A stretch of DNA of 64,000 nt from Allobrachymonas sp. (GTDB lineage Bacteria; Pseudomonadota; Gammaproteobacteria; Burkholderiales; Burkholderiaceae_C): positions 124,001 through 188,000 of the forward strand of contig JAUMWT010000001.1 in the NCBI GenBank assembly GCA_030529505.1. Reading direction: 5' to 3'. A model generated the notes under the pieces. It did no database searches, had not been told where the DNA came from, and worked only from the letters and a program-made list of their open reading frames with translations. The position numbers were made by a program, and so were the translations under genes. Positions 9,083 to 18,656 of the stretch are shown piece after piece (position 1 is the stretch's first letter; each line of letters begins with the position of its first letter).

Positions 9083-9263
9083 CACGCAACGGCTTGAAGC
9101 GTTTCAGCTGAAGAAGCCAAATTGAATGAACCGTGTCACTGTGCCAAGTACACGGCTTGGCATAACATGAGGCTGCAGCGGCAAAGCCGGTGGAAAACAT
9201 TGCCCGCACTTCCCAGATCCAAAGCGACTGCGCCAACTGCTTTCGCACGGCTGGCGCACTCAA

Positions 9264-10127
9264 TCAATGACATCCGTCCACAATGCGCAAGGAATAGTCC
9301 GTCGCCACCACATCTTTGGTGAGTTTGCCGATCGAGATGCGGTCCACGCCCGTGGCGGCCAGCGTGCGGATGGTTTCCAGTTGCACGCCGCCTGATGCTT
9401 CCAGCAGCGCGCGGCCTGCGGTGATGCGCACGGCTTTGTGCATCTGCTCGGGTGTGAAATTGTCGAGCAACACACTCGTGGCGCCGTGCGCCAGCGCCTC
9501 TTGAAGTTGCGCCAGCGTTTCCACTTCGATTTGAATGTCCACCCCAGCTTGCAGAGCCTGCGCCTGTTGCAAGGCCTGGGCAATGCCGCCCGCTGCGGCG
9601 ATGTGGTTTTCCTTGATCAAGATGCCATGCCACAAGGCCAGGCGCTGGTTCTGGCCGCCACCCACGCGCACGGCGTATTTCTGGGCCTGGCGCAAGCCAG
9701 GGATGGTTTTGCGCGTGTCCAGCACGGCGCAGGCCTTGGGCGAAGCGCCGGCAATCGCCTCGACATGGCGGCGAGTGACGGTAGCCGTGCCGCTGAGCAA
9801 TTGCAGAAAATTGAGCGCGCTGCGTTCGGCCGTGAAGATGGCCCGAGCTTCGCCACGGATGTGGCAAACCTCGGTATCGGCCTGCATCCAGTCGCCTTCG
9901 GCATAGTGCCAATTGATTTGCAGCTTGGCATCCACGCCGTGCATGCAACCCTCAAACCAGTCGCGCCCGCACAGCACGGCCGCTTCGCGCACCAGCACGC
10001 GCGCCGTCACGGTGTTGGGCACGGGCACGAGCTGTCCCGTCCAGTCGCAGCGGCCGATGTCCTCCATCAGGGCATCGCGGATGTTGCGGGCACGGGCTTG
10101 TTCCAGCGTTTCGTTGCTTTCAAACAT
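9264..10127 (-). CDS. nadC: Nicotinate-nucleotide pyrophosphorylase (carboxylating)
   Basis: NadC converts quinolinate and PRPP to nicotinate mononucleotide in de novo NAD synthesis. The 287 aa protein shows the family elements TARVLVREAAVLCGRDW, LNFLQLLSGTAT, LDTRKTIPGLR and KENHI, and the C-terminal barrel with VLLDNFTPEQ and EASGG. The ATG at 10127 has a GGAAG ribosome-binding site about 7 bp upstream; an ORF extension to 10172 is not needed. nadA lies upstream on the same strand, but a MITE (copy B) has been inserted between the two. Confidence 0.96.
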   Translation of the reverse strand: MFESNETLEQARARNIRDALMEDIGRCDWTGQLVPVPNTVTARVLVREAAVLCGRDWFEGCMHGVDAKLQINWHYAEGDWMQADTEVCHIRGEARAIFTAERSALNFLQLLSGTATVTRRHVEAIAGASPKACAVLDTRKTIPGLRQAQKYAVRVGGGQNQRLALWHGILIKENHIAAAGGIAQALQQAQALQAGVDIQIEVETLAQLQEALAHGATSVLLDNFTPEQMHKAVRITAGRALLEASGGVQLETIRTLAATGVDRISIGKLTKDVVATDYSLRIVDGCH

Positions 10128-10249
10128 GGGGCTTCTTCCATTCAATTCCATTGGCGATTGCCACTCACGCATTCATGATCGGGGGCAAGGCGGCATCTTG
10201 CATCGCGGGGCATGCCTGCGCTGCGTGGCTGGCGCGTTCAACACGTTCA

Positions 10250-10426
10250 GAGCCTGTTCAAGATCTTGGCGTGAGTGGGCAAAAAGCGGTTTGGGATGGG
10301 AGGCAAGGCGCAAAACGCGGCCAATCCAATAGTGCGAAATAGTGCGTGCTATTGGCAAGTTTTGCAACAGTGCAGACCGTCCAAATCCGCTTGATTGCTC
10401 GCCGTGCAGAGATTTTGAACAGGCTC
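10250..10426 (+). mobile_element. MITE copy B (177 bp) between nadA and nadC
   Basis: The inverted ends are GAGCCTGTTCAAGATCT and its near-complement AGATTTTGAACAGGCTC. They are flanked by TCA on the left and TTA on the right, an imperfect TNA duplication. The centre pairs as CCAATAG...CTATTGG inside GCGCAAAAC...GTTTTGCAA. Its core sequence groups with copies E and F, which lie in the opposite orientation. It interrupts the nadA-nadC transcription unit without touching either coding sequence. Confidence 0.88.
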
Positions 10427-10536
10427 TTAGCACGCAGCCTTTGTTCAGAGGCCGCATGGAAACGGTGCACGATGCCATCAAAAAGTCGGCGGCGCCATCA
10501 GGTCGGCTCGTCACAGCGAGTCGTCCAATCGCGTCG

Positions 10537-11712
10537 TCAAGCCGCGCCGATGCCTGGCGTCATGCCCGGCAAGGTGTTGCTCACCTGCCGCCCCGGCTGC
10601 AAGCTGCCCAAACGGCCGCTGTTTTTCACCACCAGCGCTTCGGGGTGGGCCTGCACAAAGTCGAGCATGCGTGTGATGCAGCCTGCAGCCTTGCGGCTCA
10701 CCTCGGCATCCACATGCACGGCGCCTGTGCCGTTTTCCAGGCAATCGGCCACGCCTTGCAGGGCGTTCATCGCCATCCAGGGGCAATGGGCGCAGCTTTT
10801 GCAGGTGGCGCTGTTGCCGGCCGTAGGCGCTTCGATCAAGGTTTTGCCCGGCGCCAACTGCTGCATGCGGTGCATGATGCCTTTGTCGGTGGCCACGATG
10901 AAAGTGTCACCCTCTTTGCCCTCGATCACGGCCTTGAGCAATTGCGAAGTCGAGCCCACCACATCGGCCTGCTGCACCACCGGCGTGGGCGACTCGGGGT
11001 GCACCAGCACCTTGGCCTGCGGATATCGCTGGCGCAGCAAGTCCAGCTCCAGCCCTTTGAACTCGTCGTGCACGATGCAGGCGCCCTGCCACAGCAGCAT
11101 GTCGGCCCCGGTTTGCTGCTGGATGTAGCCGCCCAGGTGTTTGTCTGGCGCCCACAGGATTTTTTTGCCCTGGCTTTTGAGGTGATTGACGATGGCCAGC
11201 GCGCACGAGCTGGTCACCATCCAGTCCGCTCGCGCCTTGACGGCCGCGCTGGTGTTGGCATAGACCACCACGGTGCGATCGGGGTGAGCATCACAAAAGG
11301 CGCTGAATTGCTCAATCGGACAGCCCAGGTCGAGCGAACAGGTGGCCTCCAGATCGGGCATGAGCACGGTTTTTTCGGGGCTCAGGATTTTGGCCGTCTC
11401 GCCCATGAAGCGCACCCCTGCCACCACCAGCGTTTGCGCGGCGTGATCGCGGCCAAAGCGTGCCATTTCCAGCGAATCGGATACGCAGCCGCCCGTGGCC
11501 AGGGCCAAGTCCTGCAAATCACCATCCACGTAATAGTGGGCCACCAGCACGGCGTGGCGCGCGCGCAGCAGTTCGGCGCAACGCTGCATCAGGCGCTCGC
11601 GCTCGGCCGTGCTCAAAGGCGGCGGCACCTTGGCCCAGGCGCTGGCCGTGCAGGTCTGCCCGCTGGCATCTTGCACGGCGTATTCAAAGGATTGGTCAAG
11701 GGCAACAGGCAT
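10537..11712 (-). CDS. nadA: Quinolinate synthase
   Basis: NadA condenses iminoaspartate with dihydroxyacetone phosphate to quinolinate using a 4Fe-4S cluster. The 391 aa long-form protein has the [29 protein letters not shown] and [11 protein letters not shown] segments and the C-terminal [13 protein letters not shown]ys cluster. The ATG at 11712 is preferred over a TTG two codons upstream. It is followed by nadC on the same strand across a 409-bp gap that carries MITE B. nadB is not in the window. Confidence 0.96.
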   Translation of the reverse strand: MPVALDQSFEYAVQDASGQTCTASAWAKVPPPLSTAERERLMQRCAELLRARHAVLVAHYYVDGDLQDLALATGGCVSDSLEMARFGRDHAAQTLVVAGVRFMGETAKILSPEKTVLMPDLEATCSLDLGCPIEQFSAFCDAHPDRTVVVYANTSAAVKARADWMVTSSCALAIVNHLKSQGKKILWAPDKHLGGYIQQQTGADMLLWQGACIVHDEFKGLELDLLRQRYPQAKVLVHPESPTPVVQQADVVGSTSQLLKAVIEGKEGDTFIVATDKGIMHRMQQLAPGKTLIEAPTAGNSATCKSCAHCPWMAMNALQGVADCLENGTGAVHVDAEVSRKAAGCITRMLDFVQAHPEALVVKNSGRLGSLQPGRQVSNTLPGMTPGIGAA

Positions 11713-11859
11713 GGGCAAATTCCAAATCGAGCAACGAGCACAAACCGACCCCCTTGCAAAAGGCCGCTGTCGGCTGATACCTCCACAGGCAAGGGCATTT
11801 CACTGAAACAAGCGCCAAGCCCGCCGTGAGGGCAGCAGCACAAAGCTGCCGCAGGCCGC

Positions 11860-11886
11860 ATTATCCCGAGCTTGGACTAACACCAA
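11860..11886 (-). promoter_or_regulatory. Candidate nadA promoter in divergent spacer 11713-12222
   Basis: On the minus strand, GATAAT (complement of 11860-11865) follows TTGGTG (complement of 11881-11886) at a slightly short 15-bp spacing, about 150 bp upstream of nadA. The 510-bp spacer between nadA and the divergent acyltransferase gene holds no other feature I can support. Confidence 0.35.
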
Positions 11887-12222
11887 GGCTTGCTGCGGTA
11901 TTTGGGGCAAGCGGCCGCTTTTTGCAAGCGCGCATTTGCCACAAACACCGCCCTTGCATGAGCGCACGCTTCTACAAAGCTTTGCACATACACACCCAAG
12001 CTAACCCTTGCAGACACGCTTTTTTCCGCTTTCTCAGATATGCTGCATCAAGGCTTTGAGCGCCTTGTCTGCGAAGCGGGGTTGAAGCCATCTACCTCAG
12101 CCGAAGCAAACAGCATGGGATACTTTGCTGGCTGTTTCAAGACGCAGGTTGGCAATTTCCGGCCACAATGCCGCCGCAAAGTGTGAGCAAGCCCCACTCC
12201 ACCCACACAGTTGCATACCGCC

Positions 12223-13044
12223 ATGCCCCAGGCCCCCCATACCCATCAGCCGCCCAGCCCAGCCGCCCGCATCGGGCGCTGGCTGCTGCGCCTGTATGCG
12301 CCCGTGGCCATGCTGATTGGCTTGGGCACCATGGCCCTGCTGTGCCTGGCCTGGGTGCCGTTTGCCATGCTGATTGGCTGGCTGCCCCTGCCCGGCGGCC
12401 TGCGGCGGCGCATGGGCCGCGGCATGATCTTTGTCGGCATGCGCTTTTACGTGTGGGTACTGCGCGCGCTGTGCTTTGTGCGCATGGACGTGGCCGCCCT
12501 CAAGGCCCTGCGGCACGAGCGCGCCATCGTCATCATCGCCAATCACCCTTCGCTGCTGGACGCGGTGCTTTTCATGGCCTATTTGCCCAACACCGTGTGC
12601 GTGATGAAGGCCGCCTTGCAAAACAACATCCTGTTCGGTGCGGCCACCCGCCTGGCGCATTACGTGAGCAACGCCTCGCCCCTGCACATGATTCGCCAGG
12701 CCAGCGAAGAATTGCAGCGCGGCGCGCAACTGGTGATTTTTCCGGAAAGCACCCGCACCACGCAGCCGCCCATCAACCCCGGCTGCAGCCCCGCCTGCGC
12801 CTTGATGGCCCAACGCGGCGGCGCGCCTTTGCAAGAAATCTTCATCGACATGAGCACGCCCTATCTGGGCAAGCACTGGCCCCTGTTCAAGCCGCCTGTG
12901 CTGCCCTTGCGCATCACCCTGCATGCGGGCCTGCGCATCGACCCCACCGGGCAAGCCGCTGCCGACATTGCCGCCCAATTCGAGCACAATGTGCGCGCGC
13001 ATTTCCGCACGCACTCCGATCGCCCGCCACCCAAGCATGCTTGA
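12223..13044 (+). CDS. Lysophospholipid/lipid acyltransferase family protein (PlsC-like)
   Basis: A 273 aa membrane-associated acyltransferase. Two hydrophobic segments at the N-terminus (about residues 15-60) are followed by the catalytic H-x4-D motif (NHPSLLD, His108/Asp113) and FPESTRT (about 173), equivalent to the FPEGTR block of glycerolipid acyltransferases. The acyl acceptor is unknown. The ATG at 12223 is preferred over a TTG at 12211. The stop overlaps the start of the glycosyltransferase gene. Such an acyltransferase-GT2 pair is common in aryl-polyene and related lipid clusters, which matters given the ketosynthase cluster at 43-52 kb. Confidence 0.85.
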   Translation: MPQAPHTHQPPSPAARIGRWLLRLYAPVAMLIGLGTMALLCLAWVPFAMLIGWLPLPGGLRRRMGRGMIFVGMRFYVWVLRALCFVRMDVAALKALRHERAIVIIANHPSLLDAVLFMAYLPNTVCVMKAALQNNILFGAATRLAHYVSNASPLHMIRQASEELQRGAQLVIFPESTRTTQPPINPGCSPACALMAQRGGAPLQEIFIDMSTPYLGKHWPLFKPPVLPLRITLHAGLRIDPTGQAAADIAAQFEHNVRAHFRTHSDRPPPKHA

Positions 13045-13816
13045 CGCTTCGCCGCCCCCATCCAGCACCCACTTGGTGCTGATCCCCAGCTACAACCCCG
13101 GCCCCATCGTGCTGGAAACGGTGCGTGCCGCCCGCCAGCAGTGGAACCCGGTTTGGGTCGTGATCGACGGCAGCACGGACGAAAGCCCCGCCCTCTTGCA
13201 AAGCCTGGCGGATGAAGATGCAGGCCTGCGCATCTTGACCCTGCCGCGCAACAGCGGCAAGGGCGCGGCCGTGCTGCACGGCTTGCAGCAAGCGGCCCAG
13301 GCAGGCTACACTCATGTGCTGACGATGGATTCAGACGGGCAGCATCCCTGCGCGCTCATCCCAGATTTCATGCGCGCATCCATCGCGCAGCCGCGCGCCA
13401 TGGTGCTGGGCGTGCCCGTATTTGATGCCGATGCGCCGCGCGCACGGGTGTACGGGCGAAAAATTTCCAACTTCTGGGCGCAGTTCGAAACGCTGTGGCA
13501 CGGCATCGGCGATTCGCTCTACGGCTTTCGCGTCTATCCCATCGCCCCGCTGCTGCGCATCATGCAGGGCCAGCACTGGATGCGCCGCTTCGACTTCGAC
13601 CCCGAAGCCGCCGTGCGCATGGCCTGGGCCGGTGTGCCGGCCCACAACATCCAGGCGCCCGTGCGTTACCTCGACACGTCTCAAGGCGGCGTTTCGCACT
13701 TCCAGTACCTGCGCGACAACGTGCTGCTCACCTGGATGCATCTGCGCCTGCTGGCAGGCTTCGTGTGGCGTTTGCCCCTGTTGATCTACCGCAAGCTGCT
13801 GCCCCACACGCCATGA
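13037..13816 (+). CDS. Glycosyltransferase family 2 protein
   Basis: A 259 aa GT-A fold transferase. The N-terminal LVLIPSYNPGP strand and WVVIDGSTDES are followed by RNSGKGAAVLHG and the metal-binding DSD (about 98-100) in TMDSDGQHP. The C-terminal helix is hydrophobic and basic and probably membrane-associated. The ATG at 13037 overlaps the acyltransferase stop by 8 bp. Its own stop overlaps the mnmH start as ATGA, so the three genes are translationally coupled. Donor and acceptor are unknown. Confidence 0.88.
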   Translation: MLDASPPPSSTHLVLIPSYNPGPIVLETVRAARQQWNPVWVVIDGSTDESPALLQSLADEDAGLRILTLPRNSGKGAAVLHGLQQAAQAGYTHVLTMDSDGQHPCALIPDFMRASIAQPRAMVLGVPVFDADAPRARVYGRKISNFWAQFETLWHGIGDSLYGFRVYPIAPLLRIMQGQHWMRRFDFDPEAAVRMAWAGVPAHNIQAPVRYLDTSQGGVSHFQYLRDNVLLTWMHLRLLAGFVWRLPLLIYRKLLPHTP

Positions 13817-14874
13817 ACCACAACGGCTTGACGCCTGCCGAGGCGATTTTCAGTGAAGGCTTTGACGCCATCATCGACGTGCGCAGCCCGGCCGAATTTG
13901 CGCACGACCACATCCCCGGCGCCATCAACTGCCCGGTGCTGAGCAACGCCGAGCGCGTGCAAGTGGGCACGCTCTACAAGCAAGTCTCGCCTTTTGAGGC
14001 GCGCAAGCTTGGAGCCGTGCTGGTGGCACGCAACATCGCCCGGCACATCGAACGGCACTTTGCCCAACAGCCCAAAAACTGGCGGCCCCTGATTTATTGC
14101 TGGCGCGGCGGGCAACGCAGCGGGGCCATGCAAATCATCTTGCGCCAAATCGGCTGGCCGGCCCAACGGCTGGATGGCGGCTACAAGGCCTTTCGCCAAC
14201 ACCTCATCTACAGCACGGCCGACCTGGCTCCGCGTCTGCGCTGGCATGTGCTGTGCGCGGCCACTGGCAGTGGCAAAACGCGCATCTTGCAAGCGCTGGC
14301 CGCGCAGGGTGCGCAGATCCTCGATCTGGAAAAGCTCGCCGCGCACAAAGGATCGGTACTCGGCAGCCTGCCCAGCCAAGCCCAACCTACGCAAAAAGCT
14401 TTTGAAACAGCCCTGTGGCAACAACTGCGCCAATTCGATGTCAGCCTGCCCGTATTCGTTGAGGCCGAAAGCCGCAAGATCGGCCAGCTGCACGTCCCCG
14501 GCCCACTGATTGACGCCATGCGCCAAGGCGTGCGCATCGACTTGCAAGCGCCCCTGGCGGTGCGCGTAGCTTTTTTGCTGCAAGACTATGCGCAGCTTCT
14601 GCACGAGCCAGCCTTCATCCAAGCCAAGATCCAGCGCCTCAAAGCCCGCCACGGGGGCCTGATCATTGCCCACTGGCAAGACTTGGCCAAACGGCAGCAA
14701 TGGGCGCAGCTGGCACAAGAACTGCTCGAAAAACACTACGACCCGCTCTACCGCCAATCGCAAAACGCCAGCTACCAAGGGCAGCGCGCGCCAGCGCCCT
14801 TGCTGATCGAAGATTTGTCGCCCAGCGGCATGGCAGCAGCGGCCCAACGCATCATCAGGCAATGCTGCGTGTAG
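13813..14874 (+). CDS. mnmH: tRNA 2-selenouridine(34) synthase
   Basis: MnmH replaces sulfur with selenium at U34 of certain tRNAs via a geranylated intermediate, using selenophosphate. The 353 aa protein has an N-terminal rhodanese domain with the catalytic Cys at about residue 96 (YCWRGGQRSGA) and a C-terminal P-loop (ATGSGKT, about 150-156). The start overlaps the GT2 stop (ATGA). No selD is visible here, so selenophosphate must come from elsewhere on the genome. Being coupled to two lipid/sugar genes is unusual. Confidence 0.93.
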   Translation: MNHNGLTPAEAIFSEGFDAIIDVRSPAEFAHDHIPGAINCPVLSNAERVQVGTLYKQVSPFEARKLGAVLVARNIARHIERHFAQQPKNWRPLIYCWRGGQRSGAMQIILRQIGWPAQRLDGGYKAFRQHLIYSTADLAPRLRWHVLCAATGSGKTRILQALAAQGAQILDLEKLAAHKGSVLGSLPSQAQPTQKAFETALWQQLRQFDVSLPVFVEAESRKIGQLHVPGPLIDAMRQGVRIDLQAPLAVRVAFLLQDYAQLLHEPAFIQAKIQRLKARHGGLIIAHWQDLAKRQQWAQLAQELLEKHYDPLYRQSQNASYQGQRAPAPLLIEDLSPSGMAAAAQRIIRQCCV

Positions 14875-15105
14875 CTCAGCTTTCAACGGCTTGTTCAACA
14901 TTTGCTTGTTCAACGCCTGTGTGTAGCGGGCATGCACGCAAGCACACGCGGGTTTGAACCTGGTTACACCCTCGCCACCCGCCCCCGGGGTTTTGCCCCT
15001 AAGATGCAGGCCGCTGCTGCGGCGAGCCGGCCAATGGGGCGGCGCTGGCAAACGCGCATCCATCGCCCCGTCAAAAATCATCATTCCCGAAAGAGGAGAA
15101 ACCCC

Positions 15106-15624
15106 ATGCGTATTCGCACCCTGCTGACCCTGATTTTTTGTGCGCTGGTGGCCACCTTCGTGGCGCTGAACTGGTATGAGCTTTCACGCCAAACCACTTT
15201 GAATCTGGGCTTTACCCAGGCGCAAGGGCCGCTGGGTCTGGTCATGCTGGGCTTGCTGCTGCTGGCCATCCTCGTGTTTGGCGCTTACGCCCTGGCCGTG
15301 CAAACCACCTCTTTGCTTGAAACCAAGGCCCACGCCAAGGAAATGAAAAGCCAGCGCGAACTGGCCGACAAGGCCGAAAGCAGCCGCTTCACCGAGCTGC
15401 GCGCCTTGATCGAACGCATCGAAAACGATTCGCAAACCCGCGCCCAGCAGTCGCAGCAACTCGTGCAAGAGCAGTTGCTGTCCGTACAACGCGAGCTACG
15501 CATCGCCATTGAAAACAGCGGCAACACCCTAGCCGCGTACATGGGCGAGCTGGAAGACCGCATCGAACGCCACGGCGCCGCAAACGCCAGCGCCCGGTCT
15601 GGCGGCACCCCGCCAGCAGTCTGA
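15106..15624 (+). CDS. LapA-like (DUF1049) membrane protein with coiled coil
   Basis: A 172 aa protein. Two transmembrane segments (about residues 7-22 and 44-65) enclose a short loop, the LapA/DUF1049 layout. A long charged Gln/Glu-rich segment (about 75-150) follows and is probably coiled coil on the cytoplasmic side. The ATG at 15106 has an excellent ribosome-binding site (AAGAGGAG, 15091-15098). Function is unknown beyond inner-membrane scaffolding. It stands alone between mnmH and dapC. Confidence 0.75.
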   Translation: MRIRTLLTLIFCALVATFVALNWYELSRQTTLNLGFTQAQGPLGLVMLGLLLLAILVFGAYALAVQTTSLLETKAHAKEMKSQRELADKAESSRFTELRALIERIENDSQTRAQQSQQLVQEQLLSVQRELRIAIENSGNTLAAYMGELEDRIERHGAANASARSGGTPPAV

Positions 15625-15842
15625 TTCCGGCTGCGCGGCATGGCCCGCATGACCCGGCCAACGGGGGCTGGCTGGGGCATGCCGCCATGCACAACGAAGC
15701 ATTGGCCCCTCCTTCACTACCCCCGTCTTTGCGCGCCTCTATCAGGCACTCCTGGCAGGCAAGCCTGAAGCCCCAAAAACACCAGCATCAACAGGCCGTG
15801 TTCCGCAGCACAGGCAGCACGGTGCAGTGTGCAAGCGGCTTT

Positions 15843-15848
15843 TACAAT
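15843..15848 (+). promoter_or_regulatory. Candidate -10 box for dapC
   Basis: TACAAT stands 57 bp upstream of the dapC ATG in the 281-bp spacer after the LapA-like gene. No clear -35 is seen. Similar TACAAT/GATAAT boxes precede purM and grxD. Confidence 0.3.
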
Positions 15849-15905
15849 GCCCGCCTTTCCTCAACACCCTCTGCGCGCACCCTGCCAGCCGCTTTTGCCA
15901 CACCC

Positions 15906-17126
15906 ATGAACCCGCGCCTCGACCTGCTGCAGCCCTACCCGTTTGAACGCCTGCGCCAATTGTTTGCGGGCGTTACGCCCAATCCGGCCTACAGCGCCAT
16001 CAGCCTAGGCATTGGCGAGCCGCGCCACGCCACGCCCCCCTTCATCCAGCAGGCTTTGTGCCATGCCATCACCCACACCGATGGTCTGGCCAGCTACCCG
16101 GCCACGGCAGGCACGCCTGCCCTGCGCCAGGCCTGTGCCGATTGGTTGCAGCGCCGCTACGGCATCGCGGTAGATGCCGCTACGCAGGTGCTGCCCACCA
16201 ATGGCTCGCGCGAAGCGCTGTTTGCCTTTGCCCAGGCCGTGCTCAGCCCCACGCAGAGCGATGCTGTGGTGCTCTGCCCCAACCCCTTCTATCAGATCTA
16301 CGAAGGCGCGGCCCTGCTGGCCAATGCCACGCCCTATTTCGCGCCCAGCGTGGCTGCGCGCAATTTCGCCGTGGATTGGGGCAGCGTGCCCGAAGCCATC
16401 TGGCAGCGCACCCGGCTGATGTATGTGTGCTCACCCGGCAACCCCACGGGCGCGGTCATGCCCCTGTCTGAATGGGAAAAGCTCTTTGCCCTGGCCGACC
16501 GCTACGGCTTCATCATCGCTTCGGACGAGTGCTACAGCGAAATCTATTTCCGCGACGAGCCGCCGCTGGGCGGGCTGCAAGCCGCGCAGCAACTGGGGCG
16601 CGGCGATTTCAAGAACTTGCTGATGTTCACCAGCCTGTCCAAGCGCAGCAATGTGCCGGGCCTGCGCAGCGGCTTCGTGGCGGGCGACGCGGCCCTGGTC
16701 AAGCGGTTTTTGCTCTACCGCACCTACCACGGCAGCGCCATGAGCCCCGTGGTGCAGGCCGCCAGCGTGGCCGCCTGGAACGACGAGGCGCACGTGATCG
16801 ACAACCGCCGCCTGTACCGCGACAAATTCGAGCAGATCACGCCGCTGCTGGCCGACGTGCTGGACGTTCGCCTGCCCGACGCGGGCTTTTACCTCTGGGC
16901 GTACGTAGGCCCACTCTGCGGCGGATCAGACACCGCCTTTGCCCGCGCCCTGTACGAACAATACAATGTCACGGTGCTGCCCGGCAGCTTCCTCGCGCGC
17001 GAGGCGCAAGGCCACAACCCGGGCTCTGGCCGCATCCGCATGGCCCTGGTGGCCGAGCCTGCCGGCTGCTTGGAAGCGGCACAACGCATCCGCGCCTTTG
17101 TGCACAGCCAGCAGGCCAAGGCCTGA
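15906..17126 (+). CDS. dapC: Succinyldiaminopimelate transaminase
   Basis: DapC transfers an amino group from glutamate to N-succinyl-2-amino-6-oxopimelate in the succinylase branch of lysine/DAP synthesis. The 406 aa PLP class I/II aminotransferase shows SLGIGEPRHATPPF, the NGSREALF region, CSPGNPTGAVM, the ASDECYSEIYF block, and the PLP lysine in TSLSKRSN (about residue 246). The ATG at 15906 matches family N-termini (NPRLDLLQPYPFERLR). dapD follows on the same strand, which supports the assignment over other aminotransferases. Confidence 0.93.
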   Translation: MNPRLDLLQPYPFERLRQLFAGVTPNPAYSAISLGIGEPRHATPPFIQQALCHAITHTDGLASYPATAGTPALRQACADWLQRRYGIAVDAATQVLPTNGSREALFAFAQAVLSPTQSDAVVLCPNPFYQIYEGAALLANATPYFAPSVAARNFAVDWGSVPEAIWQRTRLMYVCSPGNPTGAVMPLSEWEKLFALADRYGFIIASDECYSEIYFRDEPPLGGLQAAQQLGRGDFKNLLMFTSLSKRSNVPGLRSGFVAGDAALVKRFLLYRTYHGSAMSPVVQAASVAAWNDEAHVIDNRRLYRDKFEQITPLLADVLDVRLPDAGFYLWAYVGPLCGGSDTAFARALYEQYNVTVLPGSFLAREAQGHNPGSGRIRMALVAEPAGCLEAAQRIRAFVHSQQAKA

Positions 17127-17419
17127 TGCCCTACAGCGTTTGCAGCCTAGCCGCCGCACGCGCGCCTGATACCTGCTGCGAATGCCTGTTGTGCGCTTGT
17201 CGCGTCTGCTGAGCCAGCAAGCCCCATGAGCTTGCCGCAATTGCGGTATTTTTGCCGTGCGGCGAGCCAACGTAGCAGATCCTTCCAACAGCCAACAGCT
17301 TGCCGTAGCGCAGCTTGATGGAAATAGCCTCGGCCCTGCTCATCCACATCACCGCAAACCGCTTTTTCAAACACCGGTCTTCTTTTCATCACTCTCTTCG
17401 TCAAAGGAAAGCTTCTTTC

Positions 17420-18247
17420 ATGAACACCGAACAATTGCAATCCATCATCGACAACGCCTGGGAAAACCGCGCCAACATCACCGCTGCCGTGGCCCCCAAA
17501 GAAGTACGCGACGCAGTCGAGCACGTGCTGGCCGAGCTGGATTCCGGGCGGCTGCGCGTGGCCACGCGCGAAGGCCTAGGCCAGTGGACGGTGCACCAAT
17601 GGATCAAGAAGGCCGTGCTGCTGTCTTTCCGCCTGCGTGACAACGCCCTGATGCAGGCAGGCGACCTCAGCTTTTTCGACAAGGTGCCCACCAAATTCGG
17701 CGGCATGAGCGAAGCCGAACTGCAAGCCACGGGCGTGCGCGTGGTGCCACCCGCTGTGGCGCGCCGCGGCAGCTTCATCGCCAGGGGCGCCATCCTCATG
17801 CCCAGCTACGTCAACATCGGCGCCTATGTGGATGAGGGCACCATGGTCGATACCTGGGCCACCGTGGGCAGCTGCGCCCAGGTGGGCAAAAACGTTCACC
17901 TGAGCGGCGGCGTGGGGCTGGGCGGCGTGCTCGAACCCCTGCAAGCCGGCCCCACCATCATCGAAGACAACTGCTTCATCGGCGCGCGCAGCGAGATCGT
18001 TGAAGGCGTGATCGTGGAAGAAAACTCCGTCATCAGCATGGGCGTGTACATCGGCCAAAGCACCCCGATTTACGACCGTGCCACCGGCCAGATCAGCTAC
18101 GGCCGCGTGCCTGCGGGCAGCGTCGTCATCAGCGGCAGCCTGCCCAAGGATGGCGGCAAATACAGCCTGTATGCCGCTGTGATCGTCAAGCGCGTGGACG
18201 CCCAAACCCGCGCCAAAACCAGTCTGAACGATTTGCTGCGCGATTGA
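17420..18247 (+). CDS. dapD: 2,3,4,5-tetrahydropyridine-2,6-dicarboxylate N-succinyltransferase
   Basis: DapD succinylates tetrahydrodipicolinate with succinyl-CoA, the step before DapC. The 275 aa protein has the N-terminal helical domain and a left-handed beta-helix of hexapeptide repeats (about residues 110-230), with [17 protein letters not shown] and [13 protein letters not shown] segments. The ATG at 17420 has an AAAGGAAA site about 12 bp upstream. It is 293 bp after dapC and ends with a strong terminator. Confidence 0.97.
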   Translation: MNTEQLQSIIDNAWENRANITAAVAPKEVRDAVEHVLAELDSGRLRVATREGLGQWTVHQWIKKAVLLSFRLRDNALMQAGDLSFFDKVPTKFGGMSEAELQATGVRVVPPAVARRGSFIARGAILMPSYVNIGAYVDEGTMVDTWATVGSCAQVGKNVHLSGGVGLGGVLEPLQAGPTIIEDNCFIGARSEIVEGVIVEENSVISMGVYIGQSTPIYDRATGQISYGRVPAGSVVISGSLPKDGGKYSLYAAVIVKRVDAQTRAKTSLNDLLRD

Positions 18248-18448
18248 AGCGCAGGGCTGTGATTGGGCCGGGAATTGAACGGCAAGCCAACTGCGTAAAG
18301 CAAGCGAAGAAGCAACAGGGCTTGTGGCGCATACGCGTCAACCGCCCCGCCTTCATCGCCTGACAGCAACTGCTACCCGTTTTCTATCGCCACTTGGCCG
18401 CCAGCCCAACGGCACCACGGCCGCGCTTGTGGGTGGCATTCATCCTGC

Positions 18449-18481
18449 AAAAAGCCCTTGCCACCTCAGCAAGGGCTTTTT
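18449..18481 (+). terminator. Rho-independent terminator after dapD
   Basis: A 13-bp perfect stem (AAAAAGCCCTTGC / GCAAGGGCTTTTT) with a 7-nt loop. The A and T tracts on both sides make it potentially bidirectional, serving dapD and the opposing permease gene. The rest of the 409-bp spacer shows nothing else. Confidence 0.9.
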
Positions 18482-18656
18482 CTCGGGCTGCGGCCCGCAG
18501 CGAATCGAGCGCCGCATCTGGCCGCACCCCATATAAGCAAGCATTGCAAGCGCTGTTGTGAACGCATCAAGCGCCATCGCAGCCACTAGAAAACACGAAA
18601 ACAGCCGTCATGCTCAAAGCCGCTTCAACGCAGTTGCAACAAATACCGCAGAAAAA

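Noticed and set aside
9142..9162. Hairpin TGCCAAG/CTTGGCA between grxD and nadC as a terminator
   Set aside because: The stem is only 7 bp and no T-run follows on either strand.
14889..14914. Direct repeat GCTTGTTCAAC twice after mnmH
   Set aside because: It is short, in a spacer, and has no further copies or structure to support a function.
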